64,000 nucleotides of DNA from an uncultured Alistipes sp. (GTDB taxonomy: Bacteria; Bacteroidota; Bacteroidia; Bacteroidales; Rikenellaceae), in the NCBI GenBank assembly GCA_910584485.1, contig CAJUAV010000002.1, positions 62,001 through 126,000 on the forward strand, in the 5' to 3' direction. Below are positions 1 through 10,629 of this stretch, in pieces. Made by a program: the position numbers and the translations under genes. The notes beneath the pieces were generated by a model. The model was not told the origin of the DNA. It worked only from the letters and a program-made list of their open reading frames with translations, and searched no databases. Position 1 is the first letter of the stretch, and each line of letters starts with the position of its first letter.

Positions 1-288
1 ACCCACCTCGACGCCGTGCCGCTGCGGCTGCGCATCGTCTGCGGCGATTTCAACGACACGCCCGTCTCGTACACCTACCGCCGCATGGCCGAGGGGCTCG
101 AGGATACCTTCGCGCGCTGCGGAAACGGCTATTCGCACACCTTCCGCGGCTTTTTCAACCTGCTGCGCATCGACTATTTCCTCACCTCGGAGGCGTTCGA
201 GGTGCTCTCGTACGAGGTGCCCGAATGCGATGCGTCGGACCACCTGCCCCTCTTCGTGCGGATCAAAAAAGGATCCGCGTTCCGTTGA
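1..288 (+). CDS. Endonuclease/exonuclease/phosphatase (EEP) family protein, 3' end only
   Basis: The reading frame is open from the first base of the window, so only the last 95 residues are present. They carry two EEP-fold landmarks: GDFND, the metal and substrate-binding Asn/Asp strand, and, near the end, the SDHLP motif with the catalytic His. Members are metal-dependent phosphodiesterases acting on nucleic acids, phospholipids or phosphoinositides. Bacteroidota carry several of unknown substrate, sometimes with N-terminal membrane segments that would lie outside this window. Family assignment is firm; substrate cannot be inferred from this fragment. It is followed 37 bp later by the YhcH-family gene on the same strand. 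Confidence 0.85.
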   Translation, partial: THLDAVPLRLRIVCGDFNDTPVSYTYRRMAEGLEDTFARCGNGYSHTFRGFFNLLRIDYFLTSEAFEVLSYEVPECDASDHLPLFVRIKKGSAFR

Positions 289-325
289 CAGACTTTTTAA
301 TACCAACCCCATAAACCCAAACGTC

Positions 326-2025
<1,700 letters not shown>

Positions 2026-2043
2026 TCCGACCCTGCTTCCGAT

Positions 2044-2081
2044 AAAACCGATCGGCCCTTGGTGGCCGGTCGGTTTTTATT
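2044..2081 (+). terminator. Rho-independent terminator of gap
   Basis: The stem ACCGATCGGCC pairs with GGCCGGTCGGT (one G-T pair) around a short CTTGGT loop and is followed by TTTTTATTTT. It lies 19 bp after the gap stop codon. Confidence 0.88.
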
Positions 2082-2139
2082 TTACGAAGTGGCGGAGGGG
2101 CTAGCAAAAAGACGCGACATGCAGACATTCGCGCCGTGA

Positions 2140-2560
2140 AGCAGCGGTCCGCCATCGCTGTGCCAACGAAGCGGGGCCGACAGCCCGCGGCCGAGCGGAG
2201 GCGGCATCGAGCCTTTCGGCGAGTTGCAGCCCTCCGCCAAGGGGCGGCTGCGGGCTGCCTCGCTATTACGCAACTTTTAGGGGCGCAGCTTGCGAAGGGT
2301 GCACGCGAGCCATACGCGAGCTGCGGGCCTTTGCCGCCGAAAGCTGCGGGCTGCCGCGCTATCGCGCGAACTCGTTCGGGACGAAGCCTGCGGAGCACGC
2401 ACGTTTGCCAAAACTGCGGGCCTCCGCACGCGGGAGGCTTCGGCCCGCCGCACTTGCGTGCGATGCGTGTTCGGATCGCAACGCTTGCAAAGCGCTCGCA
2501 ACGAGCGGATGCGAATTACGGGCCTTCGCACCGCGAAGCTGCGGCTCGATGACTGCGGCA
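2140..2560. repeat. Family A GC-rich palindromic repeat block (gap - GT2 gap)
   Basis: This 500-bp gap between convergent genes is filled with family A modules rather than coding sequence. At 2175-2258 a long inverted repeat begins with GCCGAGCGGAGG and returns as CCTCCGCC...GGCTGCGGGC. This stretch of about 75 bp recurs almost unchanged at 42004-42080. Around 2287-2357 comes the module beginning GCAGCTTGCGAAG and ending GCTGCGGGCTGCCG. At 2428-2473 a GCGGGCC...GGCCCGC hairpin is followed by CGCAC-TTGC-GTGCG. All six frames give only low-complexity translations. No promoter was seen. Confidence 0.8.
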
Positions 2561-2591
2561 GGGTCGAACGTTGGAGGATCGAACCTTCCGA

Positions 2592-3320
2592 TCACGCGCG
2601 GGCTTCCCGCCCCCGAATACGGCGCAGCCGCAGGCCGAGGACCCCGAAAAGGGCCTCGCGGAAGATGCCGCCCGACATTTTCGAGCTTCCTTCGCGGCGT
2701 TCGGTGAAGACGATCGGCACCTCCTCGATCCGCATGCCCAGGCGCCAGGCCGTATATTTCATTTCGATCTGAAAACCATACCCTTTCATACCGATGCGGC
2801 CGAAATCGATCCGTTCGAGCGCACGACGCGCGTAGCAGACGAATCCCGCCGTCGTATCGCGGACGGGCAGTCCCGTCACGAACCGCACGTACCGCGAGCC
2901 GAAATAGGAGATCAGCAACCGCGACATGGGCCAGTTGACGACGTTGACGCCGCACGCATAGCGCGAACCGACCGCCACGTCCGCACCCGCTTCGACGGCG
3001 GCGAAAAGGCGCGGCAGGTCGTTCGGATCGTGCGAGAAATCGCAATCCATTTCGCACATCGCATCGTAGCCCCGCGCAAGCCCCCACTCGAACCCCGTGA
3101 GGTAGGCCGTTCCCAGCCCGAGCTTGCCGCTGCGTTCGATGAGGTGCAGCCGATCGGGAAATTGCGGCTGCCGTTCGCGGACGATCGCGGCCGTGCCGTC
3201 GGGCGAACCGTCGTCGATGACGAGCAGTTCGAAACCTTCGTCCGACGAGAGGACCCGTTCGATCATCGCCGCGATGTTCTCGCGTTCGTTGTAGGTGGGA
3301 ATGATGACCAGTTTGCGCAT
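2592..3320 (-). CDS. GT2 family glycosyltransferase, polyprenol-phosphate mannosyltransferase-like
   Basis: The 242-residue protein matches the soluble DPM1-type family. These enzymes move a sugar from a nucleotide donor to polyprenyl phosphate at the cytoplasmic membrane face, supplying lipid-linked sugars for glycan or lipoprotein glycosylation. Visible motifs are the N-terminal VIIPTYNERENI, the donor-binding LLVIDDGSPDG, the metal-binding MDCDFSHDP around residues 95-103, and the acceptor-region KGYGFQIEMKY. There is no C-terminal membrane domain. It is on the same strand as, and downstream of, the GT90 gene, with a family A fragment between them. The sugar (mannose, glucose or other) is not determined by the sequence. 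Confidence 0.9.
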   Translation of the reverse strand: MRKLVIIPTYNERENIAAMIERVLSSDEGFELLVIDDGSPDGTAAIVRERQPQFPDRLHLIERSGKLGLGTAYLTGFEWGLARGYDAMCEMDCDFSHDPNDLPRLFAAVEAGADVAVGSRYACGVNVVNWPMSRLLISYFGSRYVRFVTGLPVRDTTAGFVCYARRALERIDFGRIGMKGYGFQIEMKYTAWRLGMRIEEVPIVFTERREGSSKMSGGIFREALFGVLGLRLRRIRGREARA

Positions 3321-3399
3321 GGTATGGGATGGATTTTTCTGTTCTGTTTTTGATCCGCCGACGAGCTGTCCGCCGACGCAGCAACGGCACGTTCGTTTT

Positions 3400-3500
3400 T
3401 TCGGGCGGCAGCACGCAGCGAGCCTTCGGCGAAAGGCGGGCCTTAAGCTACGGGAGGCTGCGGCCCGCCGACCTCTCTGCGAGGCCGATCTTCGGCCGCG
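3400..3500. repeat. Family A repeat, short copy between the two glycosyltransferase genes
   Basis: A partial family A module. GGGAGGCTGCGGCCCGCCGACC is spread over about 3450-3475, preceded by a degenerate left arm (GCGGGCCTTAAGCTAC) and followed by an imperfect terminal hairpin, GACCTC-TCTGC-GAGGCC. It lies just past the stop codon of the GT90 gene. Confidence 0.6.
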
Positions 3501-3504
3501 ATAT

Positions 3505-4494
3505 TCAGCGCAGCTGCCCCGTCCGCTCGAAATAGCGTTGCAGGACGAGCAGGGAAATCAGCCGCTCGCGATGCCGATCGGCGAACTGCGCGATGTATTC
3601 GTGGGCATGGCGCACGATCGCCTCGCCCTCCTCGGGGTGGTCGATGTAGTATTGCAGCCGCTCTTCGAGGTCCGAATAGTCGGGCTTGATCGCCACATAG
3701 TGGTAGTTCGGCACGAGCCGCCCCTCCATGAACCACGTTTCGTAGCGCGGCCGCGGCATGACGGCGAGCGAATTGCTCGACATCACCCACTTGAGGTTCG
3801 TCGCCACGTCGTTGCCTTCGAGGCACATGACGAATTTGTAGGCGAGGTGATCGTACTCCGATATGCGGGGACGCAGCCACGCTTCGCGCACCACGGGAGC
3901 GCGGTTGCTCACGCCGACGTCGCAGATCGCCGAGCCATAGTACTGCTCGACGAAACGCAGCCGCACGACGTGGTTCGGATGCGGGTAGTTGATGTTGGCG
4001 CGGAAGATCGCCCGATCCGTCTTGTCGCGAAACGGGATCTCGTCGCGCAGGAAGAGGAAATGGCGGTGTTTGTCGAGGTTCAGGACGACGGCATTCGCCA
4101 GATCCCCCTCCACGGGGCGGCTCTTCAGAATCGACGGTACGGAGGGAACCTCCGTCACGTCGCCGGGTTCGATCGCCCAGCGCAGCCGATCGTCGAAGAA
4201 GCGCGTGAACTCGTACGAATCGAAGAAATAGGCCGACTGGATCGTCCCGAAGCGATGCTCGGCGAGCGGCCGCAGGGCGGCAGGCGTCTCGACGAGCTGC
4301 GGCAGGCGGTTGTAATAGTCGACCCGTTGCAGGATGTAGTCGCGGTCGGGACGGGCCTCCACCTCGGCCAGCAGCCCCTTCAGCCGACGTTGCAGCAGGG
4401 GGCGCGGCGTCCAGTACCGCACGAAATTGCGCACAAAATAGAGCGGCTTGGCGGACTTATAATGAAAAATGCGATTGCGGAAATTCGGTTTCAT
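3505..4494 (-). CDS. Glycosyltransferase family 90 (LpsA/CAP10-like)
   Basis: The 329-residue protein resembles bacterial LPS core/O-antigen glycosyltransferases of the GT90/CAP10 fold. Family-like segments are the central IFRANINYPHPNHVVRLRF region, the KFVMCLEGNDVATNLKW motif (nucleotide-sugar binding in the family), MSSNSLAVMPRP and the WFMEGRLVPNYHYVAIKPD stretch. The start is ATG at 4494. A longer open frame reaches 4569 but would overlap the -7 element at 4567-4574, so the shorter start is preferred. Likely role is surface polysaccharide assembly at the cytoplasmic membrane. The gene has an unusual upstream region carrying up to four tandem promoter-bearing repeats. Confidence 0.85.
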   Translation of the reverse strand: MKPNFRNRIFHYKSAKPLYFVRNFVRYWTPRPLLQRRLKGLLAEVEARPDRDYILQRVDYYNRLPQLVETPAALRPLAEHRFGTIQSAYFFDSYEFTRFFDDRLRWAIEPGDVTEVPSVPSILKSRPVEGDLANAVVLNLDKHRHFLFLRDEIPFRDKTDRAIFRANINYPHPNHVVRLRFVEQYYGSAICDVGVSNRAPVVREAWLRPRISEYDHLAYKFVMCLEGNDVATNLKWVMSSNSLAVMPRPRYETWFMEGRLVPNYHYVAIKPDYSDLEERLQYYIDHPEEGEAIVRHAHEYIAQFADRHRERLISLLVLQRYFERTGQLR

Positions 4495-4566
4495 GGCTGC
4501 CGTGAATCGATGCCGCTCGCCGCAGACGGCCTTCCGTCCGCATCCCGACGGGATCGAATCCGATAA

Positions 4567-4597
4567 CAAAGATACGAATAAGCGAGGGCAAAAACAA
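4567..4597 (-). promoter_or_regulatory. Promoter of the GT90 gene, inside the first family B repeat unit
   Basis: On the minus strand, TTG (4597-4595), a 20-bp spacer and TATCTTTG (4574-4567) form a full consensus promoter. Transcription would start near 4560, about 65 nt upstream of the ATG at 4494. Further copies follow in the next units: -7 at 4647-4640 with a 21-bp spacer, 4721-4714 with 20 bp, and 4794-4787 with one mismatch and 20 bp. Confidence 0.75.
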
Positions 4598-4870
4598 GTA
4601 AGCTTGTTTTTTGCCGAGCGGGAGTATCTTGGACGCAGTCAAAGATACGAATAAGCCGAGCGCAAATGCAAATTTATTTGCGATTTGCCGAGGCGAAGTA
4701 TCTTGGGCGAAGCCAAAGATACGAATAAGTGAGGGCAAAAACAAGCTTGCTTGCGTTTTGCCGAGCGGAAGTATCTTGGACGCAGTCAATGATACGAATA
4801 AGCAAGGGCAGAAGCAAGCCTGCCTGCATTTTGCCCAGCCGAAATATCTTCGGCGAAACGCAAAAACAAA
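4567..4870 (-). repeat. Family B tandem array: four ~73-bp hairpin units each carrying a promoter
   Basis: Unit starts (CAAAGATACGAATAAG or a one-base variant) fall at 4567, 4640, 4714 and 4787, a period of 73-74 bp. A fifth, degenerate fragment runs to about 4870. Each unit holds a hairpin whose sequence differs but remains paired, for example GGCAAAAACAAG with CTTGTTTTTTGCC in unit 1, a GCAAAT/ATTTGC-rich stem in unit 2, and GCAAAAACAAGC with GCTTGCGTTTTGC in unit 3. Unit junctions form a second hairpin, GTATCTT-GGAC-GCA-GTC-AAAGATAC or its GGGC-GAA-GCC variant. A single copy in the opposite orientation lies at 46969-47040. Confidence 0.85.
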
Positions 4871-4964
4871 CCTGTCCGCCCTTTACCGGAATAAACCGAA
4901 AGCCGCTCAGCCGCACGGATGTGCACCCGAAAGCGACGCGAAACCGCCTGCACGGCGCAACGCA

Positions 4965-4995
4965 TTGTTTTTTTGCCCGCTTTGTCGTACCTTTG
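4965..4995 (+). promoter_or_regulatory. Promoter of nhaC
   Basis: TTG at 4965-4967, a 20-bp spacer and TACCTTTG at 4988-4995. The predicted start near 5002 leaves a GC-rich leader of about 105 nt before the ATG at 5109. Confidence 0.75.
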
Positions 4996-5108
4996 CGCGC
5001 TGCCGCCCCTCCGCCCGACACCGGAACGTCCGCCGTCGGAGCATCCGAGCCTCCGACGCCCGCCCTTCGGGCGCGCAAGGCACGGGGACGGCCGCGAAAC
5101 GAACCGCC

Positions 5109-6548
5109 ATGCAGAACAACTCCCCCACCCCCGCCGCCTGGGTTTCGGCCCTGCCGCTCGTCGTGCTGACGCTGCTCTTCTACGTCGTGATCCGCTGCTT
5201 CGGCGGCGATGCCGTCTCGGGCGGCAGCCAGATCGCGCTGCTGGCCGCCTCGTCCGTCGCCGCCGCGCTGGCCGTCGTCGGTTACGGCTGCCCCTGGCAG
5301 CGGCTGGAAGATTCGATCGTCGAACACATCCGCTCGGCCACATCGGCCATCCTCATCCTGCTGCTCATCGGCGCCATCGCAGGCACCTGGATGCTCTCGG
5401 GCATCGTCCCCACGATGATCTACTACGGGCTGCACCTGCTCCACCCGAGCTATTTCCTGGTCGCCTCGTGCGGCATCTGCGCCGTCGTGTCGCTCATGAC
5501 GGGCAGCTCGTGGACCACGATCGCCACGATCGGCGTCGCCCTGATGGGCGTCGGCGAGGCGATGGGGCTTCCCGAAGGGTGGGTCGCGGGCGCCATCATC
5601 TCGGGCGCCTACTTCGGCGACAAGCTCTCGCTCCTCTCGGACACCACCGTGCTCGCCTCGTCGACGGTCGGCGTACCCGTCTTCTCGCACATCCGCTACA
5701 TGCTCTACACGACCGTCCCGTCGATGATCGTGGCGCTCGCCGTCTTCGCCGTAGCGGGCCTCACGCTCGATCATGCGGCCGCAGCGCATGCCGATCTCTA
5801 TGCCGAGACGCTCGCCGCCACCTTCCGCATCACCCCCTGGCTGCTGCTGGTTCCCGTCGCGACGGGCATCCTCATCGCACGGCGTCTGCCCGCCATCATC
5901 ACCCTCTTCACGGCCGTCGTCCTCGCCTGCGTGGCGATGCTCGTGGCGCAACCCGCCATCGTCAACGAGGTGGCAGGGGTCGCCGAAGCCGATTTCTTCT
6001 CGAATTTCAAGGGCATCCTCGTCACCTGCTACGGATCGACCGCCGTCCGAACGGGGCAGGCGGCACTCGACGAACTGGTCGCCACGCGCGGCATGGGCGG
6101 CATGATGAACACCGTGTGGCTCATCCTCTGCGCCATGGTCTTCGGCGGCATCATGACGGGCAGCGGCATGCTGCACGCCCTCACGGCACTCTTCCTGCGC
6201 TGCGTGCGGCGGACCGTTCCGGCCGTCGCCTCGACCGTCGGCGCCGGCATCTTCTTCAACCTCTGCTCGGCCGACCAGTACATCTCGATCATCCTCACGG
6301 GGCGCCTCTTCAAGGGGCTCTACGAGGAGCGCGGGCTCGAACCGCGGCTGTTGAGCCGCTCGGTCGAGGATTCGGCCACGGTCTGCTCGGTCCTCATCCC
6401 GTGGAACTCGTGCGGCATGACGCAGGCCACGGTATTGGGCGTAGCGACCTTCACCTACATGCCCTACTGCATCTTCAATCTGGTGAGCCCCTTCATGTCG
6501 ATCCTGGTGGCCGCCGTCGGCTGGAAAATCAAACGCACCGAACGATGA
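5109..6548 (+). CDS. nhaC: NhaC family Na+/H+ antiporter
   Basis: A 479-residue polytopic inner-membrane protein with about a dozen hydrophobic segments. NhaC proteins exchange external H+ (or organic solutes) for internal Na+. Family features include the TGSSWTTIATIGVAL segment, GAYFGDKLSLLSDTT in the middle, and CSADQYISIILTGRLF followed by LIPWNSCGMTQATVLGV near the C-terminus. The start at 5109 begins MQNNSPTPAAW and lies 105 nt after a good promoter. Its last codon overlaps the start of the HAD phosphatase gene (ATGA). It fits the Na+ economy implied by the Rnf complex and membrane PPase in this window. A malate/lactate or similar exchange function cannot be excluded. Confidence 0.9.
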   Translation: MQNNSPTPAAWVSALPLVVLTLLFYVVIRCFGGDAVSGGSQIALLAASSVAAALAVVGYGCPWQRLEDSIVEHIRSATSAILILLLIGAIAGTWMLSGIVPTMIYYGLHLLHPSYFLVASCGICAVVSLMTGSSWTTIATIGVALMGVGEAMGLPEGWVAGAIISGAYFGDKLSLLSDTTVLASSTVGVPVFSHIRYMLYTTVPSMIVALAVFAVAGLTLDHAAAAHADLYAETLAATFRITPWLLLVPVATGILIARRLPAIITLFTAVVLACVAMLVAQPAIVNEVAGVAEADFFSNFKGILVTCYGSTAVRTGQAALDELVATRGMGGMMNTVWLILCAMVFGGIMTGSGMLHALTALFLRCVRRTVPAVASTVGAGIFFNLCSADQYISIILTGRLFKGLYEERGLEPRLLSRSVEDSATVCSVLIPWNSCGMTQATVLGVATFTYMPYCIFNLVSPFMSILVAAVGWKIKRTER

Positions 6549-7195
6549 AAACCGAACTGGTCATATTCGATCTGGACGGCACGCTCCTCGACACGATCGG
6601 GGATCTCGCGGCCGCATCGAACCACATGCTGCGCCTGCGGGGCCTCGCCGAACATACGCTCGACGACTACCGCCGCTTCGTCGGCAACGGCATCCTGCGC
6701 CTCGTGGAGCGGGCTTTGCCCGAAGCGCTGCGCACGCCTGCCGCAGTACAGGCGGCACGGGCCGATTTTCTGGCCTTTTACATCGATCACATCGACCTCG
6801 AAACGCGCCCCTACGCGGGAATTCCCGCGCTGCTGGAGGAGCTCGCCCGCCGCGGCATCCGGCTGGCCGTCGCCTCGAACAAGTTCCAGGCCGGCACCGA
6901 AAAGCTCGTCCGCCGCTTCTTCCCCGCGATCCCCTTCGTCGCCGTCCTGGGCCAGCGTCCCGACGTGCCGCTGAAGCCCGATCCGGCCGTCGTGCGCGAA
7001 ATTCTGACGCAGTGCGGCGTTCCCGCCGAAAAGACGCTCTACGTCGGCGACTCGGGGATCGACATCGAGACGGCCCGTGCGGCGGGCGTCCGCTCGGTCG
7101 GGGTGACGTGGGGATTCCGCAGCCGCACGGAACTCGAAGCGGCGGGGGCCGACCGCCTGGCCGATCGGGCCGAGGCGATCCTCGAAGCGCTTTGA
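6545..7195 (+). CDS. HAD-superfamily hydrolase, phosphoglycolate phosphatase-like
   Basis: A 216-residue HAD phosphatase with all four motifs: FDLDGTLLDT (nucleophile and general-acid Asp), VASNK (motif II), the KPDP Lys (motif III) and YVGDSGIDIETARAAG (motif IV). A helical cap lies between motifs I and II, as in Gph/PGP-type enzymes. It would dephosphorylate a small phosphate ester such as phosphoglycolate or a sugar phosphate. Its start codon overlaps the nhaC stop, so the two are translationally coupled; a functional link to the antiporter is not obvious. Exact substrate unknown. Confidence 0.85.
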   Translation: MKTELVIFDLDGTLLDTIGDLAAASNHMLRLRGLAEHTLDDYRRFVGNGILRLVERALPEALRTPAAVQAARADFLAFYIDHIDLETRPYAGIPALLEELARRGIRLAVASNKFQAGTEKLVRRFFPAIPFVAVLGQRPDVPLKPDPAVVREILTQCGVPAEKTLYVGDSGIDIETARAAGVRSVGVTWGFRSRTELEAAGADRLADRAEAILEAL

Positions 7196-7283
7196 GGCGC
7201 CGCGCCGCGAAAGACGCAGCCGTTTTCGGAAAACGACACGGGATTTTTGGCCGATTTTTTTATACATTAACCGCGATTTTGTG

Positions 7284-7291
7284 TACCTTTG
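7284..7291 (+). promoter_or_regulatory. -7 element upstream of eno
   Basis: TACCTTTG matches TAnnTTTG and would start transcription about 50 nt before the eno ATG. No clear TTG sits at the expected -33 spacing, so only the -7 box is annotated. Confidence 0.6.
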
Positions 7292-7300
7292 CACTGCTGA

Positions 7301-8632
<1,332 letters not shown>

Positions 8633-8653
8633 GACCGATCGAATCTTATGCAG

Positions 8654-8692
8654 ACCGATCCGCCCCTTCGGGGGCGGATCGGTTGTTTTTTC
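8654..8692 (+). terminator. Terminator of eno with UUCG tetraloop
   Basis: A 13-bp perfect stem (ACCGATCCGCCCC with GGGGCGGATCGGT) is closed by a TTCG tetraloop and followed by TGTTTTTT. Confidence 0.92.
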
Positions 8693-8714
8693 GGGGGAGG
8701 GAGGGCGCCTGCCG

Positions 8715-9180
8715 ATATCCGGCGACGTCGATTTTGCAGCGATGCTCTTCGACGGGAGGGGGCGTTGCGGTCCGCCGATGGCATGCGACTTTGCAGTCGG
8801 GTCGCCACCTGTTCGGGCCGAAGCCTGCGGAGCGCACGCACTCGATAGCAGCGGGCCTCCGCGCGCGGAGGCTGCGGGAGGCTGCGAGAAGCTGCGGCCC
8901 GCCGATGACTGTGCCATCGAGTTGCGTCGAACCGGTTCGACCCGCAGCCGAGCGGAGGGGCTTGCGACGAGCCCTCGCGAGAAGCAGCCCTCCGCCAGGG
9001 GGCGGCTGCGGGTTGCCGATCCCTTTCGGGATCGATGCCGTTCGGCCTGCCGCGACACGTGCTTTTCTCGGGCCTCCGCGCGCGGAGGCTTCGGCCCGCC
9101 GCACTTGCGTGCGATGCGTGTTCAGGCCTCCGCTGCGAGAAGCTGCGGACTGCCGCAAAAGGGTGACAGGCGGGCCTCCC
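8715..9180. repeat. Family A GC-rich palindromic repeat block (eno - queA gap)
   Basis: About 450 bp between convergent eno and queA. It contains GCGGGCCTCCGCGC...GGCCCGC hairpins at about 8851-8900 and 9071-9103, and the long module B inverted repeat at about 8944-9011 (CCCGCAGCCG with CGGCTGCGGG, enclosing GAGCGGAGG and CCTCCGCC). It also contains a terminal hairpin GATCCC-TTTC-GGGATC at 9018-9033 and the CGCAC-TTGC-GTGCG hairpin at about 9100. No coding signal was recognised. Confidence 0.8.
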
Positions 9181-10389
9181 CTACCGCATCAGCAAAGACG
9201 AGTCACCGTAGCTCAAAAAACGGAATTCGTGCCCCAGGGCATAGTCGTAGATCCGCCGCCAATCCTCGCCGACATAGGCGGCGACGAGCAGCAACAGCGT
9301 CGAAGAGGGCTGGTGGAAATTGGTGATGATATGTCGGACGATGCGGAAGCGGTACCCAAGCGGCGTAATCATGATCTGCGTGGCGGCCTTGACCCGATCG
9401 ATTCCGCGGCACCGCATCCACCCGAGCAGATCGTCCAGCGCATCGGCCCCCGTATAGTCCGACGGCAGGTCGTAGAGCTCCCATTGGCCGATGACGCGGT
9501 CGGCCGCGCAGTCGGCCGCGCAGCGGATGCGCCAACCGAGCGCCGCCAGCGATTCGAGCGTACGCACCGAGGTGGTTCCCACGGCGACGATGCGGTCGAC
9601 ATTCGCCCGCAGGCGTTCAAGGGTCGTACGCGTGATTTCGAAATGTTCGGTATGCATCGGATGGTCGGCGGCATTCGCCTCCTTGACGGGCAGGAAAGTG
9701 CCCGCACCGACGTGCAGCGTCACCTCGTCGAACGCGAATCCCGCCCCGCGCAGCTCCTCGATGAGCTCGGGCGTAAAGTGCAGCCCCGCAGTCGGCGCGG
9801 CGACCGACCCTTCGAATTTCGAATAGACGGTCTGGTAGCGCGTATTGTCGATCTCCTCGCTCTCGCGGTTCAGGTAGGGCGGAATCGGAACGCGCCCCAG
9901 CAGTTCGAGCAGCGCTCCGAAGGCGAGCGGCGCCGACCACTCGAAGCGGACGAACTGTTCGCGCCCCGCGTCGCCGACACGCCGCGCCCGCAGCCACTCG
10001 GTGCGCCCTGCATATTCGAAACGGATCTCCACGACCCCCTCCTTCCACTTTTTCGAGTTGCCCACGATGCACGACCACTCGGCCGAGCCCGTCGCCGCGA
10101 GGGCGCGTTCGTAATCGGCCGGTGCGTGCGGTTCGAGGCAGAAGACCTCGATGCGAGCCCCCGAAGGCTTGTGCATGATGATGCGGGCGCGGATCACCTT
10201 CGTGTTGTTAAAGACCAGCAGGCTCCCCGCAGGGAGCACCTCGCCCAGGTTGCGGAAACGACGCTCGGAAATCGCGCCGCCCCGATAGACGAGCAGTTTC
10301 GAGTCGCTGCGCTCGGGCAGCGGGAATTTGGCGATCCGCTCGTCGGGCAGCGGATAATCGTAGTCGTGTATGTCGATGCGTCGCTCCAT
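9181..10389 (-). CDS. queA: S-adenosylmethionine:tRNA ribosyltransferase-isomerase
   Basis: QueA transfers and isomerises the ribosyl moiety of SAM onto 7-aminomethyl-7-deazaguanine in tRNA, forming epoxyqueuosine at the wobble position of GUN anticodons. The 402-residue product has the family motifs FNNTKVIRARI near residue 60, GRVPIPPYL, RYQTVYSKFEGSVAAPTAGLHF broken over residues ~205-226, LHVGAGTFLPV, and TNFHQPSSTLLLLVAAYVG at the C-terminus. The start is the ATG at 10389; the frame stays open further upstream, but a -7 box at 10411-10418 precedes this start. A perfect 12-bp tandem duplication at 9499-9522 inserts a repeated CAAD in the protein. Confidence 0.96.
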   Translation of the reverse strand: MERRIDIHDYDYPLPDERIAKFPLPERSDSKLLVYRGGAISERRFRNLGEVLPAGSLLVFNNTKVIRARIIMHKPSGARIEVFCLEPHAPADYERALAATGSAEWSCIVGNSKKWKEGVVEIRFEYAGRTEWLRARRVGDAGREQFVRFEWSAPLAFGALLELLGRVPIPPYLNRESEEIDNTRYQTVYSKFEGSVAAPTAGLHFTPELIEELRGAGFAFDEVTLHVGAGTFLPVKEANAADHPMHTEHFEITRTTLERLRANVDRIVAVGTTSVRTLESLAALGWRIRCAADCAADRVIGQWELYDLPSDYTGADALDDLLGWMRCRGIDRVKAATQIMITPLGYRFRIVRHIITNFHQPSSTLLLLVAAYVGEDWRRIYDYALGHEFRFLSYGDSSLLMR

Positions 10390-10410
10390 CCGTTTCGGTT
10401 TTGGGTCCGC

Positions 10411-10418
10411 CAAAGATA
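10411..10418 (-). promoter_or_regulatory. -7 element of queA
   Basis: The minus-strand TATCTTTG lies 22 nt upstream of the queA start codon. The -33 TTG is not clear. Confidence 0.55.
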
Positions 10419-10593
10419 CGCCAAAAATGCGAAATACGGAAACGATGCGTCCGACGGCGGACACTGCCGATACGCTGCGCGGCATCCCCTCCCCGAAATT
10501 ACGTAAAACAAATGATCGATCCGCGGCGCGAGAGGCTTGCAACTACGGTTTGTTTTGCCGAACTTTGCCCGTGAACAATATCCCGTTTGGGTG

Positions 10594-10624
10594 TTGTCGT
10601 TTCGAAAAACATTTTCTATCTTTG
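10594..10624 (+). promoter_or_regulatory. Strong promoter of the structured RNA at 10630
   Basis: TTG (10594-10596), a 20-bp spacer and TATCTTTG (10617-10624) give a full consensus promoter, 276 bp upstream of the nearest start codon. Confidence 0.8.
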
Positions 10625-10629
10625 CTGCG

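Noticed and set aside
2140..2560. Integron attC sites or insertion sequence ends for family A.
   Set aside because: The conserved attC core (GTTRRRY/RYYYAAC) is not seen, there is no integrase or transposase in the window, and copies lie outside gene cassettes.
2290..2772. Arg/Ala-rich open frames across the family A blocks (for example here and at 8646-9158, 24823-25758, 31038-32132).
   Set aside because: They arise from the palindromic GC-rich repeats, occur in several frames and on both strands at once and run into neighbouring genes in the wrong frame.
4495..4569. Upstream start extending the GT90 protein by 25 residues.
   Set aside because: It would begin inside the -7 promoter box at 4567-4574, upstream of the predicted transcript start.
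4567..4870. CRISPR array.
   Set aside because: The period is 73-74 bp with no unique spacers between short repeats; the repeated part is the whole unit and contains promoter elements and hairpins; no cas genes are nearby.
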